Shown piece after piece: positions 18,820-28,071 of a stretch of 64,000 nt of DNA. Positions within the stretch are counted from its first letter, which is position 1. Every line of letters starts with the position of its first letter. The translations under genes and the position numbers were made by a program. The DNA comes from Betaproteobacteria bacterium (GTDB lineage Bacteria; Pseudomonadota; Gammaproteobacteria; Burkholderiales; Casimicrobiaceae), in contig JAAFJA010000009.1 of the NCBI GenBank assembly GCA_013298765.1, positions 1-64,000 on the forward strand. Reading direction: 5' to 3'. Under the pieces are notes generated by a model. It saw nothing but the letters and a program-made list of their open reading frames with translations, made no database searches and was not told where the DNA came from.

Positions 18820-19266
18820 TTAGCGCTGCGGCAGCTCGGATCGTAGGCGCTTCGTCATCGTGAATTTCGAAAGGCCGGGCGCGTAGCCACTCAGTTCAAG
18901 CGCGACCCTGTAGCCGCATTTCTCATAGAAGCCTCGCGCCTGAAAGCTCCAAGTCTCAAGATAGATGAACGTGCAGCCGCGCTTGCGTGCACCGTCTTCG
19001 AATGCGATCAAGAGTGCGCGGCCGAGTCCGTGGCTTCGCAAGGCATCCGGTAGCCACAATTGCTGCAACTCTGCGTTGTCGCCCCACGTTCTTCCCACCG
19101 CGCCGCCTACGGCGTTGCCCTCATCGTCGCGCGCAATACACGACAGATGGCGCACCTCGCTGAGTCGCGGTTCAGCCGCATCGTTGTAGTCACCGATGCC
19201 GGTGTCGACGAGATCGAGCGCCGCTTGATCGCTGGTGTCATCGTGCGAGGTGATGCGGTAGGTCAT
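18820..19266 (-). CDS. GNAT-family N-acetyltransferase
   Basis: A 148-residue single-domain GNAT enzyme that would transfer an acetyl group from acetyl-CoA to an amine. The acetyl-CoA loop is LWLPDALRSHGLGRALL near residues 70-86 (R-x-x-G-x-G variant RSHGLG); the strand with LETWSFQARGFYEKCGYRVALEL near 105-127 is the typical end of the fold. The substrate is unknown. It converges on the EamA gene and is divergent from htpG; the htpG promoter lies just outside its start codon. Confidence 0.88.
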   Translation of the reverse strand: MTYRITSHDDTSDQAALDLVDTGIGDYNDAAEPRLSEVRHLSCIARDDEGNAVGGAVGRTWGDNAELQQLWLPDALRSHGLGRALLIAFEDGARKRGCTFIYLETWSFQARGFYEKCGYRVALELSGYAPGLSKFTMTKRLRSELPQR

Positions 19267-19268
19267 GG

Positions 19269-19296
19269 CTTGAAATCTTGGAAATTGCCCTTATCT
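19269..19296 (+). promoter_or_regulatory. Putative RpoH (sigma-32) heat-shock promoter of htpG
   Basis: CTTGAAA at 19269-19275 is a perfect heat-shock -35 box. Twelve bases later comes CCCTTATCT, which resembles the CCCCATNT -10 box only in part. It lies about 60 nt before the htpG start, as expected for a heat-shock chaperone gene. Confidence 0.5.
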
Positions 19297-19354
19297 CGCG
19301 CTCTATGGCGCGGATAACAGCGCAAAAAAGTACATCTAACAATATTTCGCGATT

Positions 19355-21247
19355 ATGAGCAAACAAACACTTTCTTTCCAAGCCGAAGTCGCTCAACTGC
19401 TTCATCTGGTCACGCATTCTTTGTATTCGAACAAAGAAATTTTCCTGCGCGAGCTAATTTCGAATGCCTCCGACGCGTGTGACAAGTTGCGATTTGAAGC
19501 GCTCAACGACACATCGCTCTTCGAAAACGCACCCAACCTTGAGGTGCGCGTTTCGTTCGATAAAGAGGCGAAGACCCTCACGATTGCCGACAACGGTATC
19601 GGGATGTCACAGCAAGAGGCAATCGATAACCTCGGCACTATCGCAAAAAGCGGGACGCGCGAGTTTGTGAAAAAACTCTCAGGCGATCAAAAATCGGATT
19701 CGCAGCTGATCGGCCAATTCGGTGTTGGCTTCTATTCTGGCTTCATCGTGGCGGACAAGATCACGGTCGAGACGCGCCGCGCTGGCGCGAAGCCAGAAGA
19801 GGGCGTTCGCTGGGTTTCAGGCGGCACCGGTGATTTTGAAGTCGAAGCCATCAACAAGGCTCAGCGCGGCACCAGCGTCATCCTACACCTCCGGGATGAT
19901 GCAGAAGAGTTCGCAAATACATACCGCATCAAAAGCATCATCGGCAAGTACTCCGATCACATTTCGCTTCCCGTGCTCATGCAAAAGGAGGAGTGGGACT
20001 CAGACAAGAGCGAGTACGTGACGAAGGATGAGTGGGAGGCTGTAAACCAGGCGAGCGCGTTGTGGGCGCGGCCGAAAAAAGACATCACGCCTGAGCAATA
20101 CAACGAGTTCTACAAACAGATTGCCTACGATCAAGCCGATCCACTCGCGTACACGCACAACAAAGTGGAAGGCAATCAGGAGTACACGCAGCTCCTCTAC
20201 ATACCTGCGCACGCGCCGATGGATCTTTGGGATCGCCAGAAGTCAGCGGGGGTAAAGCTCTACGTTAAACGTGTGTTCATCATGGACGATGCGGAATCGC
20301 TGATGCCGCCGTACCTGCGCTTTGTGAACGGCGTGATCGATTCGAACGATTTACCGCTCAACGTCTCTCGTGAGCTCTTGCAAGAAAGTCGCGATGTGAA
20401 AGCAATTCGCGAAGGCTCCACGAAGCGTGTACTCGGCATGTTGGAAGAACTAGCGAACAGCGAAGACGCAGCGCAAAAAGAGAAGTACGCCGCGTTCTAC
20501 AAAGAATTTGGTGCGGTGCTGAAAGAAGGGCTGGGTGAGGATTTCACCAATCGCGAACGCATCGCCAAACTCGCACGCTACGCATCGACGCAGAGTGACA
20601 CGGCTACAGTCAGCCTCTCTGAATACAAAGCCCGCATGAAAGAGGGGCAAAAGGCAATTTATTACCTGACTTCGGAAACGCTCGGAACGGCCCGCTCGTC
20701 CCCGCAATTAGAGGCGTTCAAGAAAAAAGGTATCGAAGTATTGCTGATGACGGACCGCGTGGACGAGTGGACGCTCTCCTTCCTGCGTGAATTTGACGGC
20801 ACACCTATGCAATCGGTCGCGAAAGGTGCAGTTGACTTGGGCGACCTGCAAGACGAAGCAGAGAAGAAAGCTGCAGAGATAGCCGCTGAAAATTTCAAAC
20901 CAGTGATCGAGAAGCTCAAAGAGGCGCTCAAAGACAAAGCGGACGATGTGCGCGTGACCACTCGATTGGTCGATTCACCGGCCTGCCTTGTGGTGAGAGA
21001 CGGAGGTATGAGCACGCAGCTCGCGCGTATGTTGAAACAGGCCGGACAGGCGGCACCCGATTCAAAGCCCATTCTCGAAGTCAACGCCGAACACGCGCTC
21101 GCGAAAAAGCTGCATTCGCTGATCGGTACTGAATCGCAGTTTGGTGATCTCGCGATGATTTTGTTTGATCAAGCGCTGCTGGCTGAAGGCGGTATGCCAG
21201 ACGATCCCGCGGCTTACGTGAAGCGCGTGAACGCGATGATTGCGTAA
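19355..21247 (+). CDS. htpG: Chaperone HtpG (bacterial Hsp90)
   Basis: A 630-residue ATP-dependent chaperone dimer in the cytosol. The GHKL ATPase domain has the motifs [20 protein letters not shown] (about 33-52), DNGIGMS (about 79-85) and [11 protein letters not shown] (about 119-129). The middle domain includes [10 protein letters not shown] and the arginine-bearing [17 protein letters not shown], and the C-terminal dimerisation domain ends with [10 protein letters not shown]. The length matches the family. It is preceded by a heat-shock-like promoter and followed by a GC-rich hairpin. Confidence 0.98.
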   Translation: MSKQTLSFQAEVAQLLHLVTHSLYSNKEIFLRELISNASDACDKLRFEALNDTSLFENAPNLEVRVSFDKEAKTLTIADNGIGMSQQEAIDNLGTIAKSGTREFVKKLSGDQKSDSQLIGQFGVGFYSGFIVADKITVETRRAGAKPEEGVRWVSGGTGDFEVEAINKAQRGTSVILHLRDDAEEFANTYRIKSIIGKYSDHISLPVLMQKEEWDSDKSEYVTKDEWEAVNQASALWARPKKDITPEQYNEFYKQIAYDQADPLAYTHNKVEGNQEYTQLLYIPAHAPMDLWDRQKSAGVKLYVKRVFIMDDAESLMPPYLRFVNGVIDSNDLPLNVSRELLQESRDVKAIREGSTKRVLGMLEELANSEDAAQKEKYAAFYKEFGAVLKEGLGEDFTNRERIAKLARYASTQSDTATVSLSEYKARMKEGQKAIYYLTSETLGTARSSPQLEAFKKKGIEVLLMTDRVDEWTLSFLREFDGTPMQSVAKGAVDLGDLQDEAEKKAAEIAAENFKPVIEKLKEALKDKADDVRVTTRLVDSPACLVVRDGGMSTQLARMLKQAGQAAPDSKPILEVNAEHALAKKLHSLIGTESQFGDLAMILFDQALLAEGGMPDDPAAYVKRVNAMIA

Positions 21248-21259
21248 CAATCATCTCTT

Positions 21260-21287
21260 GCCGCGCTGATCGGTGGAGAAGCGCGGC
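21260..21287. terminator. Hairpin between convergent htpG and DUF5666 genes
   Basis: GCCGCGCT at 21260-21267 pairs with AGCGCGGC at 21280-21287. It has no U-tract on either side, so it is a possible but weak bidirectional terminator. Confidence 0.4.
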
Positions 21288-21302
21288 GACGTAGCGAGCG
21301 AG

Positions 21303-22301
21303 TTATTTCAGTTCAACACTTTCAGCATTTAGCCGCTTGCTGCGCACGGTGCCCTGGGCTTTGAGCAAGTTGCCAGGCACAATGAGAATGCCAAATCGCG
21401 TTTGATCGGCTTTGATCTGGTCGCCGAATTCAAGAGAGAGCCCGGAAATCAAGAGCGAGGTGTCGGCGCTTCGCGTGGAAAGCAGGCCTTGAACCGTCAT
21501 GCTGCTGCCTTCGCTGGCAGCGGCTGAGAGGGCGTATGGTTGGATCGCGTCAGCTTCAAATCGATCCGGGTCGCGTTGGAATTGGCCGGTGATTTGAACC
21601 AGATCGCCCGGTTGCGGCAAAAAGCTGCTCACCGCAGCGAAGCTGCCGCTTGGGCGAATGCGCAAGCTGCCTACGAAAAAATCGCCTGCTGATGCAGCGC
21701 AGGTATTACATCCTTGCGCTTGCACTACACCGCTGATCCTTTGCTGGGTTGTGCTGGCGTGGCGCTCTATCAAGGTGGCCCGCAAGCGATTGTTTCCGCT
21801 TGGATAGCCATACACCTGAACTGCTTCGCCAGCGACGAGATCGCTTGCAGCGCGAAGCGTGGGATCAAGGATGGTGTTCGCGTCCCACTCGATGGTGCTG
21901 CCGAGAAGTGTGAAGGATTGCGTTGATGCTGAAACTGCGTCTACCGCGCCAATAAACTCTGGAGCCGCAGAGATAGACACGACGTTTCGGTCACCAGAGG
22001 CGAGTCGCGACGCCGCTTCCACACGCACCATCATCCCCGGTCGTAGTTGCGACGATTTACTGTCGCGAATTTCGACCCGCGTTGTCGCTGATAAAGTGAA
22101 GCCCAGGTTATTTACGAGCAATGGACTCACCGATGTCACGGGACCTACTGCGACAACGGGCTTATCTTCGACCACACCGCCCGTGCCACCGCCGCCAGGC
22201 GCGACTGCGAATTGATCGCCACCGCATGCTGCGAGAAACACGCTCGCCGTAATGGCTACGAAGAGAGTGCGCGTCGGATTGAGATACACAAGTAAGTTCA
22301 T
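21303..22301 (-). CDS. DUF5666-type lipoprotein
   Basis: A 332-residue predicted lipoprotein: the N-terminal hydrophobic stretch ends in the lipobox LAAC followed by GG, then a Gly-rich linker. The body has tandem small beta-barrel modules of DUF5666 type, each with a line like LRPGMMVRVEA, LVAGEAVQVYGY, QPGDLVQITGQF or V-x-G-x-V; these fall near residues 75-130, 135-190, 195-260 and 260-330. A CNTC pair lies near residue 200. The ATG at 22301 is chosen for the signal sequence. It follows a DUF6502 gene by 28 nt. The function of the family is not established. Confidence 0.8.
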   Translation of the reverse strand: MNLLVYLNPTRTLFVAITASVFLAACGGDQFAVAPGGGGTGGVVEDKPVVAVGPVTSVSPLLVNNLGFTLSATTRVEIRDSKSSQLRPGMMVRVEAASRLASGDRNVVSISAAPEFIGAVDAVSASTQSFTLLGSTIEWDANTILDPTLRAASDLVAGEAVQVYGYPSGNNRLRATLIERHASTTQQRISGVVQAQGCNTCAASAGDFFVGSLRIRPSGSFAAVSSFLPQPGDLVQITGQFQRDPDRFEADAIQPYALSAAASEGSSMTVQGLLSTRSADTSLLISGLSLEFGDQIKADQTRFGILIVPGNLLKAQGTVRSKRLNAESVELK

Positions 22302-22329
22302 AATTTTCACGGCAGTTGGGCGTCGCACT

Positions 22330-23184
22330 TCACGTCGACGCGCCCGGATGGGATTCGTAGTTGACGTACATGCCAATTCGAATACGGTAGGTTTCGTCGC
22401 CCTTAGCTGCTTCTGGCGCATCGGAGATCGCCTCAAATAATTTCGCATGTGCATCGCGCCAGCCGTCGGCAGCGACGCCTGCAATTTTTTGTGCTGATTC
22501 GAGCGATATTCCCAGTCCCCAGATGGATTGCTCGAGCTGTAGCGGCCGCGTGGCGAGCACGTTGGCGACGGAGGTATCTAGCATCGCGCTTGAGTTGTCT
22601 TTCATCAGTGCAAGCAGTGCGTCTGATCGGCCCTTCGGCGTAAAAGTGTCAGAAAGGAGCTCGACCGAGCCTTCGGCTTCTGACGCGAGGCCCAAGCGCA
22701 CAAGTTCATCGAGAATCGCGCGGGGATGAACATCAGTCACCAGCGAGCGTGCGAGCTCCGTAAAACTTTTCTTTTTCCCGTCCCCCGCGATTGCAAGACG
22801 CTTCAGCGCGGGTTTGCGCCGCGCCTCGTGCGCCCAGCGTTGAAACACCTGCGAGACCGCAGTTTCTGAACGAGCGGCAGGGCTACCCGACGCGTCGCTC
22901 TCTCCTGCCAAATGAGCGGCAACAAATTTCCGGTGTAAGCCAGTCATCACAGAGAGTTTGCTCGCGTTCGCGCGTTGCGCGCCGTCAATCTCTTGTTGTG
23001 CAACACGGACGAGCTCTTCGCGAAGAATGAGATCGAGTTCTGCGTAGCGAAGGCCCGCTTTGACTGCGAGCCGAAGCACGGATTGCAGAAGCCGGCGAAA
23101 GACCCCGGCGACCGCATCCGCTGAAAGAAGGGATGTCGCACCCGGCACCGAAGCGGGGGGGGATTGGGCGACCGCGTGCGACAT
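22330..23184 (-). CDS. DUF6502 family protein
   Basis: A 284-residue soluble protein. The N-terminal part (ADAVAGVFRRLLQSVLRLAV, LRYAELDLILREELVRVA) and the stretch KLSVMTGLHRKFVAAHLA read as a winged-helix-like DNA-binding region (about 15-85), followed by a helical domain with WAHEARRKPALKRLAIAG. This is the DUF6502 family as I remember it. It is followed 28 nt later by the DUF5666 lipoprotein gene, and I recall these two families being neighbours in other betaproteobacteria. A role in regulating the pair is inferred. A 17-bp palindrome lies just upstream. An in-frame ATG at 23214 is an alternative start. Confidence 0.75.
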   Translation of the reverse strand: MSHAVAQSPPASVPGATSLLSADAVAGVFRRLLQSVLRLAVKAGLRYAELDLILREELVRVAQQEIDGAQRANASKLSVMTGLHRKFVAAHLAGESDASGSPAARSETAVSQVFQRWAHEARRKPALKRLAIAGDGKKKSFTELARSLVTDVHPRAILDELVRLGLASEAEGSVELLSDTFTPKGRSDALLALMKDNSSAMLDTSVANVLATRPLQLEQSIWGLGISLESAQKIAGVAADGWRDAHAKLFEAISDAPEAAKGDETYRIRIGMYVNYESHPGAST

Positions 23185-23197
23185 GACTGAATTGTAA

Positions 23198-23214
23198 ATG
23201 GGAAAAAATCCCAT
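23198..23214. promoter_or_regulatory. Palindrome upstream of the DUF6502 gene, possible operator
   Basis: ATGGGA-AAAAA-TCCCAT is a perfect 6-bp inverted repeat with a 5-nt A-tract, 14 nt before the DUF6502 start codon and between divergent selO and DUF6502. Its place and symmetry fit an operator, perhaps for the DUF6502 protein itself. There is no direct evidence for binding. Confidence 0.35.
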
Positions 23215-23297
23215 GTCAAATCATTTGATGAATTTCTTGATCCACCCGTTTGCCCCAGGTACAAACAGCTTTGCGCCTCTCGCGATAGCATCAACCC

Positions 23298-24860
23298 ATG
23301 CTTCAGTTTGACAACCGCTTCCTCCGAACTTTTCCAGGCGACGCGAGCGCGGCGCCACATTCCCGGCAAGTGCACGGCGCGATCTGGTCACACGTAAAGC
23401 CCACCCCGGTAAGCGCGCCGCAATTGATCGCGTATTCGATCGAAGTGGCCCAAATGCTTGGGATTAGCGAATCGGCGCTTCAATCTAGCGCGGTCGTCAG
23501 CGCGCTTGCTGGGAACGCCACGTTGCCGGGGATGGAGACCTACGCAACCGTTTACGGCGGCCACCAATTCGGCAATTGGGCGGGTCAATTAGGTGACGGG
23601 CGTGCCATCCTGTTGGGCGAAACGGTGTCGCCTAGTGGGGCGCGATTTGAGCTTCAACTGAAGGGGGCAGGACCCACACCTTATTCGCGTCGTGCTGACG
23701 GACGTGCAGTGCTGCGATCATCAATTCGCGAATTTCTTTGCTCCGAGGCGATGCATCATTTGGGGGTACCGACAACTCGTGCGCTCTCGCTGGTGCTGAC
23801 CGGTGATCGCGTGGAGCGCGACATGTTCTACGACGGTAATCCAGAGTTGGAGCCAGGCGCTATCGTGTGCCGTGTCGCGCCAAGTTTTCTGCGATTCGGA
23901 CACTATGAAATCTTCGCTTCGCGCGGCGAATCCGCGTTGCTGCGCACGCTCGTGGATTACACCATCGCGACTTATTACCCTGCAATCAACAACGCGTACA
24001 TAGCACCGGGCGAGCGCATTTGCGCTTGGTACGGCGAGGTGTGTGAGCGCACGGCAGAACTCATGGCTGATTGGATGCGAGTGGGCTTCGTGCATGGCGT
24101 GATGAACACGGACAACATGTCAATTTTGGGCCTCACCATCGACTACGGTCCGTATGGCTGGATCGACAATTTCGATCCGGGTTGGACGCCAAACACCACT
24201 GACGCACAGGGCCGCCGCTACGCCTTCGGGCGTCAGCCAGGCATCGCGCAGTGGAACCTCGCTCGGTTGGGCGATGCGCTTGCAACACTCGAAGATGTAT
24301 CAACCGATGCGCTTGCCGCGTCGCTCGCACGTTACGAGCACGCATACGGGGCAGCGATCACACGCGCCTACAGCGCGAAACTGGGCGTTTCGCATTGGGT
24401 CGACGATGAGGGCGATCTTCTGGATGAACTCTTCGCACTATTTGGCGAAGCGGAAATCGACATGACACTCTTTTTCCGAGCACTTTGCCGCGCAACGAAT
24501 GCAGAGGCGCTGAGCGAGACGTTTTATTCGCCAGAGGCGTGGCGCTCTCTTTCCGCGCGCGTGCAACGATGGTTTGCGCGCCTCGATGCGCAGGTTTTGC
24601 GTGAGAACCCAAGCGCTGAAGCTCGGGCGGCACGGGTTGCCGCGATGCTTCGGGCGAACCCGAAATACGTGCTGCGAAACTATCTTGCGCAGCAGGCGAT
24701 TGATGCCGCCCATGCGGGGGACTTCACGCAGATTGATCGCCTGCTTGAGGTGATGCGCCGGCCGTATGATGAACAGCCTGAACATGAATCGATTGCAGCC
24801 AAGCGCCCGGAGTGGGCGCGAGTGAAGGCGGGTTGCTCGATGCTTTCTTGTAGTTCTTGA
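23298..24860 (+). CDS. selO: Protein adenylyltransferase SelO
   Basis: A 520-residue pseudokinase-fold enzyme that transfers AMP to Ser, Thr or Tyr of target proteins, linked in Escherichia coli to redox metabolism. Family motifs are [20 protein letters not shown] (about 76-95), [19 protein letters not shown] (about 115-133), [20 protein letters not shown] (about 138-157) and [20 protein letters not shown] (about 266-285). The C-terminus ends CSMLSCSS, with the usual cysteine in place of selenocysteine. It is divergent from the DUF6502 gene. The start at 23298 fits the family N-terminus ([14 protein letters not shown]). Confidence 0.96.
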   Translation: MLQFDNRFLRTFPGDASAAPHSRQVHGAIWSHVKPTPVSAPQLIAYSIEVAQMLGISESALQSSAVVSALAGNATLPGMETYATVYGGHQFGNWAGQLGDGRAILLGETVSPSGARFELQLKGAGPTPYSRRADGRAVLRSSIREFLCSEAMHHLGVPTTRALSLVLTGDRVERDMFYDGNPELEPGAIVCRVAPSFLRFGHYEIFASRGESALLRTLVDYTIATYYPAINNAYIAPGERICAWYGEVCERTAELMADWMRVGFVHGVMNTDNMSILGLTIDYGPYGWIDNFDPGWTPNTTDAQGRRYAFGRQPGIAQWNLARLGDALATLEDVSTDALAASLARYEHAYGAAITRAYSAKLGVSHWVDDEGDLLDELFALFGEAEIDMTLFFRALCRATNAEALSETFYSPEAWRSLSARVQRWFARLDAQVLRENPSAEARAARVAAMLRANPKYVLRNYLAQQAIDAAHAGDFTQIDRLLEVMRRPYDEQPEHESIAAKRPEWARVKAGCSMLSCSS

Positions 24861-25046
24861 TAGCGAATGCAAATTCGCGGCGCTTATCTTTATTAAATTG
24901 AGGCTTGTGGCCCATAAACCGCTACGTCGTGATAGATATACAACGATTGAGAGTTCTTGCTTAAATGCGGCTGAAGCACAATAGTTGAGCCGCGAGCCGA
25001 ATAAGTAATTACGAAATCGTTAGCACGCCTAGTAAACCTTTTCGCG

Positions 25047-25074
25047 TTGACTTCGTCTGACGATTCATTACCAT
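25047..25074 (+). promoter_or_regulatory. Putative sigma-70 promoter of the HtrA-type protease
   Basis: TTGACT at 25047-25052 and TACCAT at 25069-25074 are spaced by 16 nt. A start site 6-8 nt later would fall at or just before the ATG at 25084, which would make the message nearly leaderless. Confidence 0.4.
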
Positions 25075-25083
25075 GAGATCGCT

Positions 25084-25899
25084 ATGAAGATTACCGAGCA
25101 AGTTAAAGCGATATTGCGCCGAAGCGAAATCCGATCCCTCGTGTTTGGCTTGGTTGGAATGGCGCTCGCGCTAGCGGTCTATCACCGTGCGTTCAGTGAC
25201 TCGGCAACGTTGACGCAAGACGATATCGATGCCGCAGTGGGTCATACTCTCTCTACTACCGTGATCGCATCGCCCGGCGTGCGCGCCTATGAAACGATCA
25301 TCCCATCGGTGGTGCGCATCGAAGGCTTTCGTACCGATCCAAAAACGAAAGAGGAAACCCGCTTTGCTGTTGGAACGGGCGTTGTGATCGTCAACGACGG
25401 CACGATTCTGACCAATCTTCACGTGGTGCAAGGTGCTGAGCGCATCAAGATTACTTTCGCAGACGGGCACGAAAGTCCGGGCGTGTTTCAAGGCGCGCGT
25501 CCCGAGCATGATTTAGCGGTCGTTCGCGCGCGTGTGGTGCCGGATGATTTGTTTGCTGCAACGATGACGAGCACGGCGAAGTTGAAGCCGGGCGATCACG
25601 TCTACGCCGTTGGGTTTCCATTTGGAATTGGCCCATCGGTGAGTGCCGGAATCGTGAGCGGATTGAAGCGCGAGTTCAGATCCCCCGACGGAGGAAACTC
25701 GCTGTCCAATCTCATTCAGTTTGATGCAGCGGCCAACCCAGGTAACTCTGGCGGCCCACTAGTAACGGCGGAAGGCGAGGTTGTTGGTATCGTCACAGCG
25801 ATTCTCAACCCGAATGAGGATGATCGAACTTTTGTAGGTATTGGATTCGCCGTGCCTATCGAAAATGCAGCGAGCGCGGTGGGTCTCTCGCCGTTTTGA
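25084..25899 (+). CDS. Membrane-anchored trypsin-like serine protease (HtrA/DegP type without PDZ)
   Basis: A 271-residue protein with one N-terminal membrane anchor (about 18-35) and a periplasmic protease domain. The catalytic triad is visible: His in LTNLHVVQG (about 112), Asp in EHDLAVVRA (about 142) and Ser in NPGNSGGPLV (about 221). The sequence stops at the end of the protease domain, so the PDZ domain of DegP/DegS is absent. It lies 93 nt before moxR on the same strand. Its partners are unknown; envelope quality control is the family-level guess. Confidence 0.88.
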   Translation: MKITEQVKAILRRSEIRSLVFGLVGMALALAVYHRAFSDSATLTQDDIDAAVGHTLSTTVIASPGVRAYETIIPSVVRIEGFRTDPKTKEETRFAVGTGVVIVNDGTILTNLHVVQGAERIKITFADGHESPGVFQGARPEHDLAVVRARVVPDDLFAATMTSTAKLKPGDHVYAVGFPFGIGPSVSAGIVSGLKREFRSPDGGNSLSNLIQFDAAANPGNSGGPLVTAEGEVVGIVTAILNPNEDDRTFVGIGFAVPIENAASAVGLSPF

Positions 25900-25992
25900 C
25901 AAGTATTTGATGGTGATGCGTTGAGCGCGGGCCAATTGCGTGTGAGTGAGCCTCGAAGCGTGACGTTTGTAATTCGTTGAACGGAGCAGTAC

Positions 25993-27018
25993 ATGGAGAG
26001 TTTGAACGCATACAACGACCCGGCTAAACTGATGGAGCGCGTGCTCTTTGAGGTGAAGCGCGTCGTTGTTGGCCAAGATAAGTTTCTCGAGCGTGTAATG
26101 GTCGCGCTGCTCGCTGAAGGCCACCTGTTGGTTGAAGGGGTGCCGGGACTCGCAAAAACCTTGACTGTGAAAACGCTCGCGAGTGTGGTTCAAGGCAGCT
26201 TCAAGCGTATTCAGTTCACGCCGGATCTCGTGCCTGCCGATCTGATTGGTACCCGGATCTTCAATCAAAAGACTGGCGAATTCGCAACCTCCCTTGGCCC
26301 CGTGTTCGCAAACCTGCTGCTCGCAGATGAAATCAATCGTGCGCCTGCGAAAGTTCAAAGTGCGCTACTTGAAGTGATGCAAGAGCGACAAGTCACCATT
26401 GCGGGCGAAACTCACAAAGTGCCACTGCCGTTTGTCGTAATGGCAACGCAAAACCCCATCGAAACTGAAGGTACCTATCCGCTTCCTGAGGCACAAGTGG
26501 ATCGCTTCATGATGAAAGTTGTAGTCGAATATCCAAATGCCGATGAGGAATTCGTGATTGCCCAGCGCGTGACTGGTGAGCGCTTCGAGCTTTCGCCTGT
26601 TGCCACGCTCGAGGCCCTCGCCGGTTTGCAGAAAATGTGTCGTGAGGTTTATGTTGATCCGGCGTTAGTGCGCTACGCCGTGAATGTTGTCGTAGCAACG
26701 CGCGATCCTGTGATTTGCGGTTTGAGCGATATCAAAAAATACATCACGTTCGGTGCCTCTCCGCGTGGCACGATTGGCTTAGTTGAAGCGTCACGCGCGC
26801 TTGCGCTCATGCGCGGACGACGCTACGTGCTCTCCGAAGACATGGTTGATTTGGTTTTCGACGTGCTGCGCCATCGTTTGGTGCTCTCCTATGACGCAAT
26901 TGCCGAAGGTCTCACTGCCGATCAGTTGCTAGGCAAGATTCTTGGCAAGATCTCGGCGCCTTCAAAGCCAATGCAGTCAAAGCAAGAAGAGACAGAGCGC
27001 ATTCAGCGAGCGGCCTAA
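25993..27018 (+). CDS. MoxR-family AAA+ ATPase
   Basis: A 341-residue AAA+ chaperone-like ATPase. Walker A GVPGLAKT is near residues 48-55, Walker B LLADEINRAPAK near 110-121, and the sensor segment MATQNPIETEGTYPLPEAQ near 150-168. The lid domain contains SPRGTIGLVEASRALALMRGR. The start at 25993 has GGAG close upstream. It heads a moxR-DUF58-VWA run; in such clusters the ATPase is thought to remodel or mature a partner with a VWA domain. Confidence 0.93.
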   Translation: MESLNAYNDPAKLMERVLFEVKRVVVGQDKFLERVMVALLAEGHLLVEGVPGLAKTLTVKTLASVVQGSFKRIQFTPDLVPADLIGTRIFNQKTGEFATSLGPVFANLLLADEINRAPAKVQSALLEVMQERQVTIAGETHKVPLPFVVMATQNPIETEGTYPLPEAQVDRFMMKVVVEYPNADEEFVIAQRVTGERFELSPVATLEALAGLQKMCREVYVDPALVRYAVNVVVATRDPVICGLSDIKKYITFGASPRGTIGLVEASRALALMRGRRYVLSEDMVDLVFDVLRHRLVLSYDAIAEGLTADQLLGKILGKISAPSKPMQSKQEETERIQRAA

Positions 27019-27033
27019 CGGACGAGCGTCGCC

Positions 27034-28071
27034 ATGAAGTGGAGAAAACTTTTTGATCCGCCCACCCTCGAAGAGGTAGCGCAGTTTGAGCGCGATTCAG
27101 CGCCCCCAGCGGCGCACGGAGTCGCGCGCAAAGACAGCTCGCCGCAGTCGGCTGATGCGCTACTGCGCCGGCTCGAGTGGACGACGCTCAAGCGGCTCGA
27201 CGGATTGCTACACGGTGATTTCCGTACGCTAATGCGCGGCAGCGGGCTCGATCTGGCTGATCTGCGCGAGTATCAAACGCATGATGACGTTCGGCACATC
27301 GATTGGAACGTCACGGCGCGGATGCAAACGCCGTATGTCCGCCAGTTCACCGAAGATCGCGATATCAATGTATGGCTGCTGGTGGATCTTTCGCCCTCCG
27401 CCGATTTTGGTTCGGGCGCACGAAATAAGCGCGAACTCACGATCGAGCTCTCGACGATCCTTGCAAGACTTTTCACGCAGCGCGGTAATCGCGTTGGGGC
27501 AATGCTGTATACGCGAAGCGTGGACACCGTGTTACCGCCGCGCGCAGATCGACGACACGTGCTGACGCTTATCCAAAAGATGCAACGGCCGCCGTTGCAC
27601 GCGGTGAGCCATAAGGACGTGAGCCACGGCACAAATCTCGCTCAGTTGCTTTCGCGCGCCGCGCAAACGATCAAGCGTCGCAGCGCATTGATTGTTGTGT
27701 CTGACTTTATTTCCGAGCCGGGCTGGGAGGATTGGTTGCATCGCCTTTCGGTGCGTCATGACGTGCTACCTGTCCACATCGACGATCCGCTTGAGCGTGA
27801 GCTTCCGCAAGTCGGATTGATGACGATTGAAGACCCGGAAACAGGTGAGCAACTTTTCGTGGATACCGGAAACGCGGCGCTGCGCCGTCGTTTCGCGGAA
27901 ATGGCCAGCGCGCGCGAGCTTGCACTCAAGGCAAGTTTCGAACGCGCGGGCTGCGAGCCATTGCGCTTGGCAACCAATGGCTCGTTGATCGATAGTCTTG
28001 TCCGTTTCGTAGAACGCCGCAAACTCAAGCGCCGCGGCGGTATTCATTCAATTCAAAGGAGAGTGGCATGA
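27034..28071 (+). CDS. DUF58 domain protein
   Basis: A 345-residue soluble protein. The DUF58 core is LREYQTHDDVRHIDWNVTARM near residues 79-99, the region that defines the family, followed by a VWA-like fold with VWLLVDLSPSADFG near 115-128. No membrane segment is seen, unlike many members. The gene begins 15 nt after moxR and overlaps the next gene by 4 nt (ATGA), so the three are translated as one unit. The exact function is unknown. Confidence 0.9.
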   Translation: MKWRKLFDPPTLEEVAQFERDSAPPAAHGVARKDSSPQSADALLRRLEWTTLKRLDGLLHGDFRTLMRGSGLDLADLREYQTHDDVRHIDWNVTARMQTPYVRQFTEDRDINVWLLVDLSPSADFGSGARNKRELTIELSTILARLFTQRGNRVGAMLYTRSVDTVLPPRADRRHVLTLIQKMQRPPLHAVSHKDVSHGTNLAQLLSRAAQTIKRRSALIVVSDFISEPGWEDWLHRLSVRHDVLPVHIDDPLERELPQVGLMTIEDPETGEQLFVDTGNAALRRRFAEMASARELALKASFERAGCEPLRLATNGSLIDSLVRFVERRKLKRRGGIHSIQRRVA

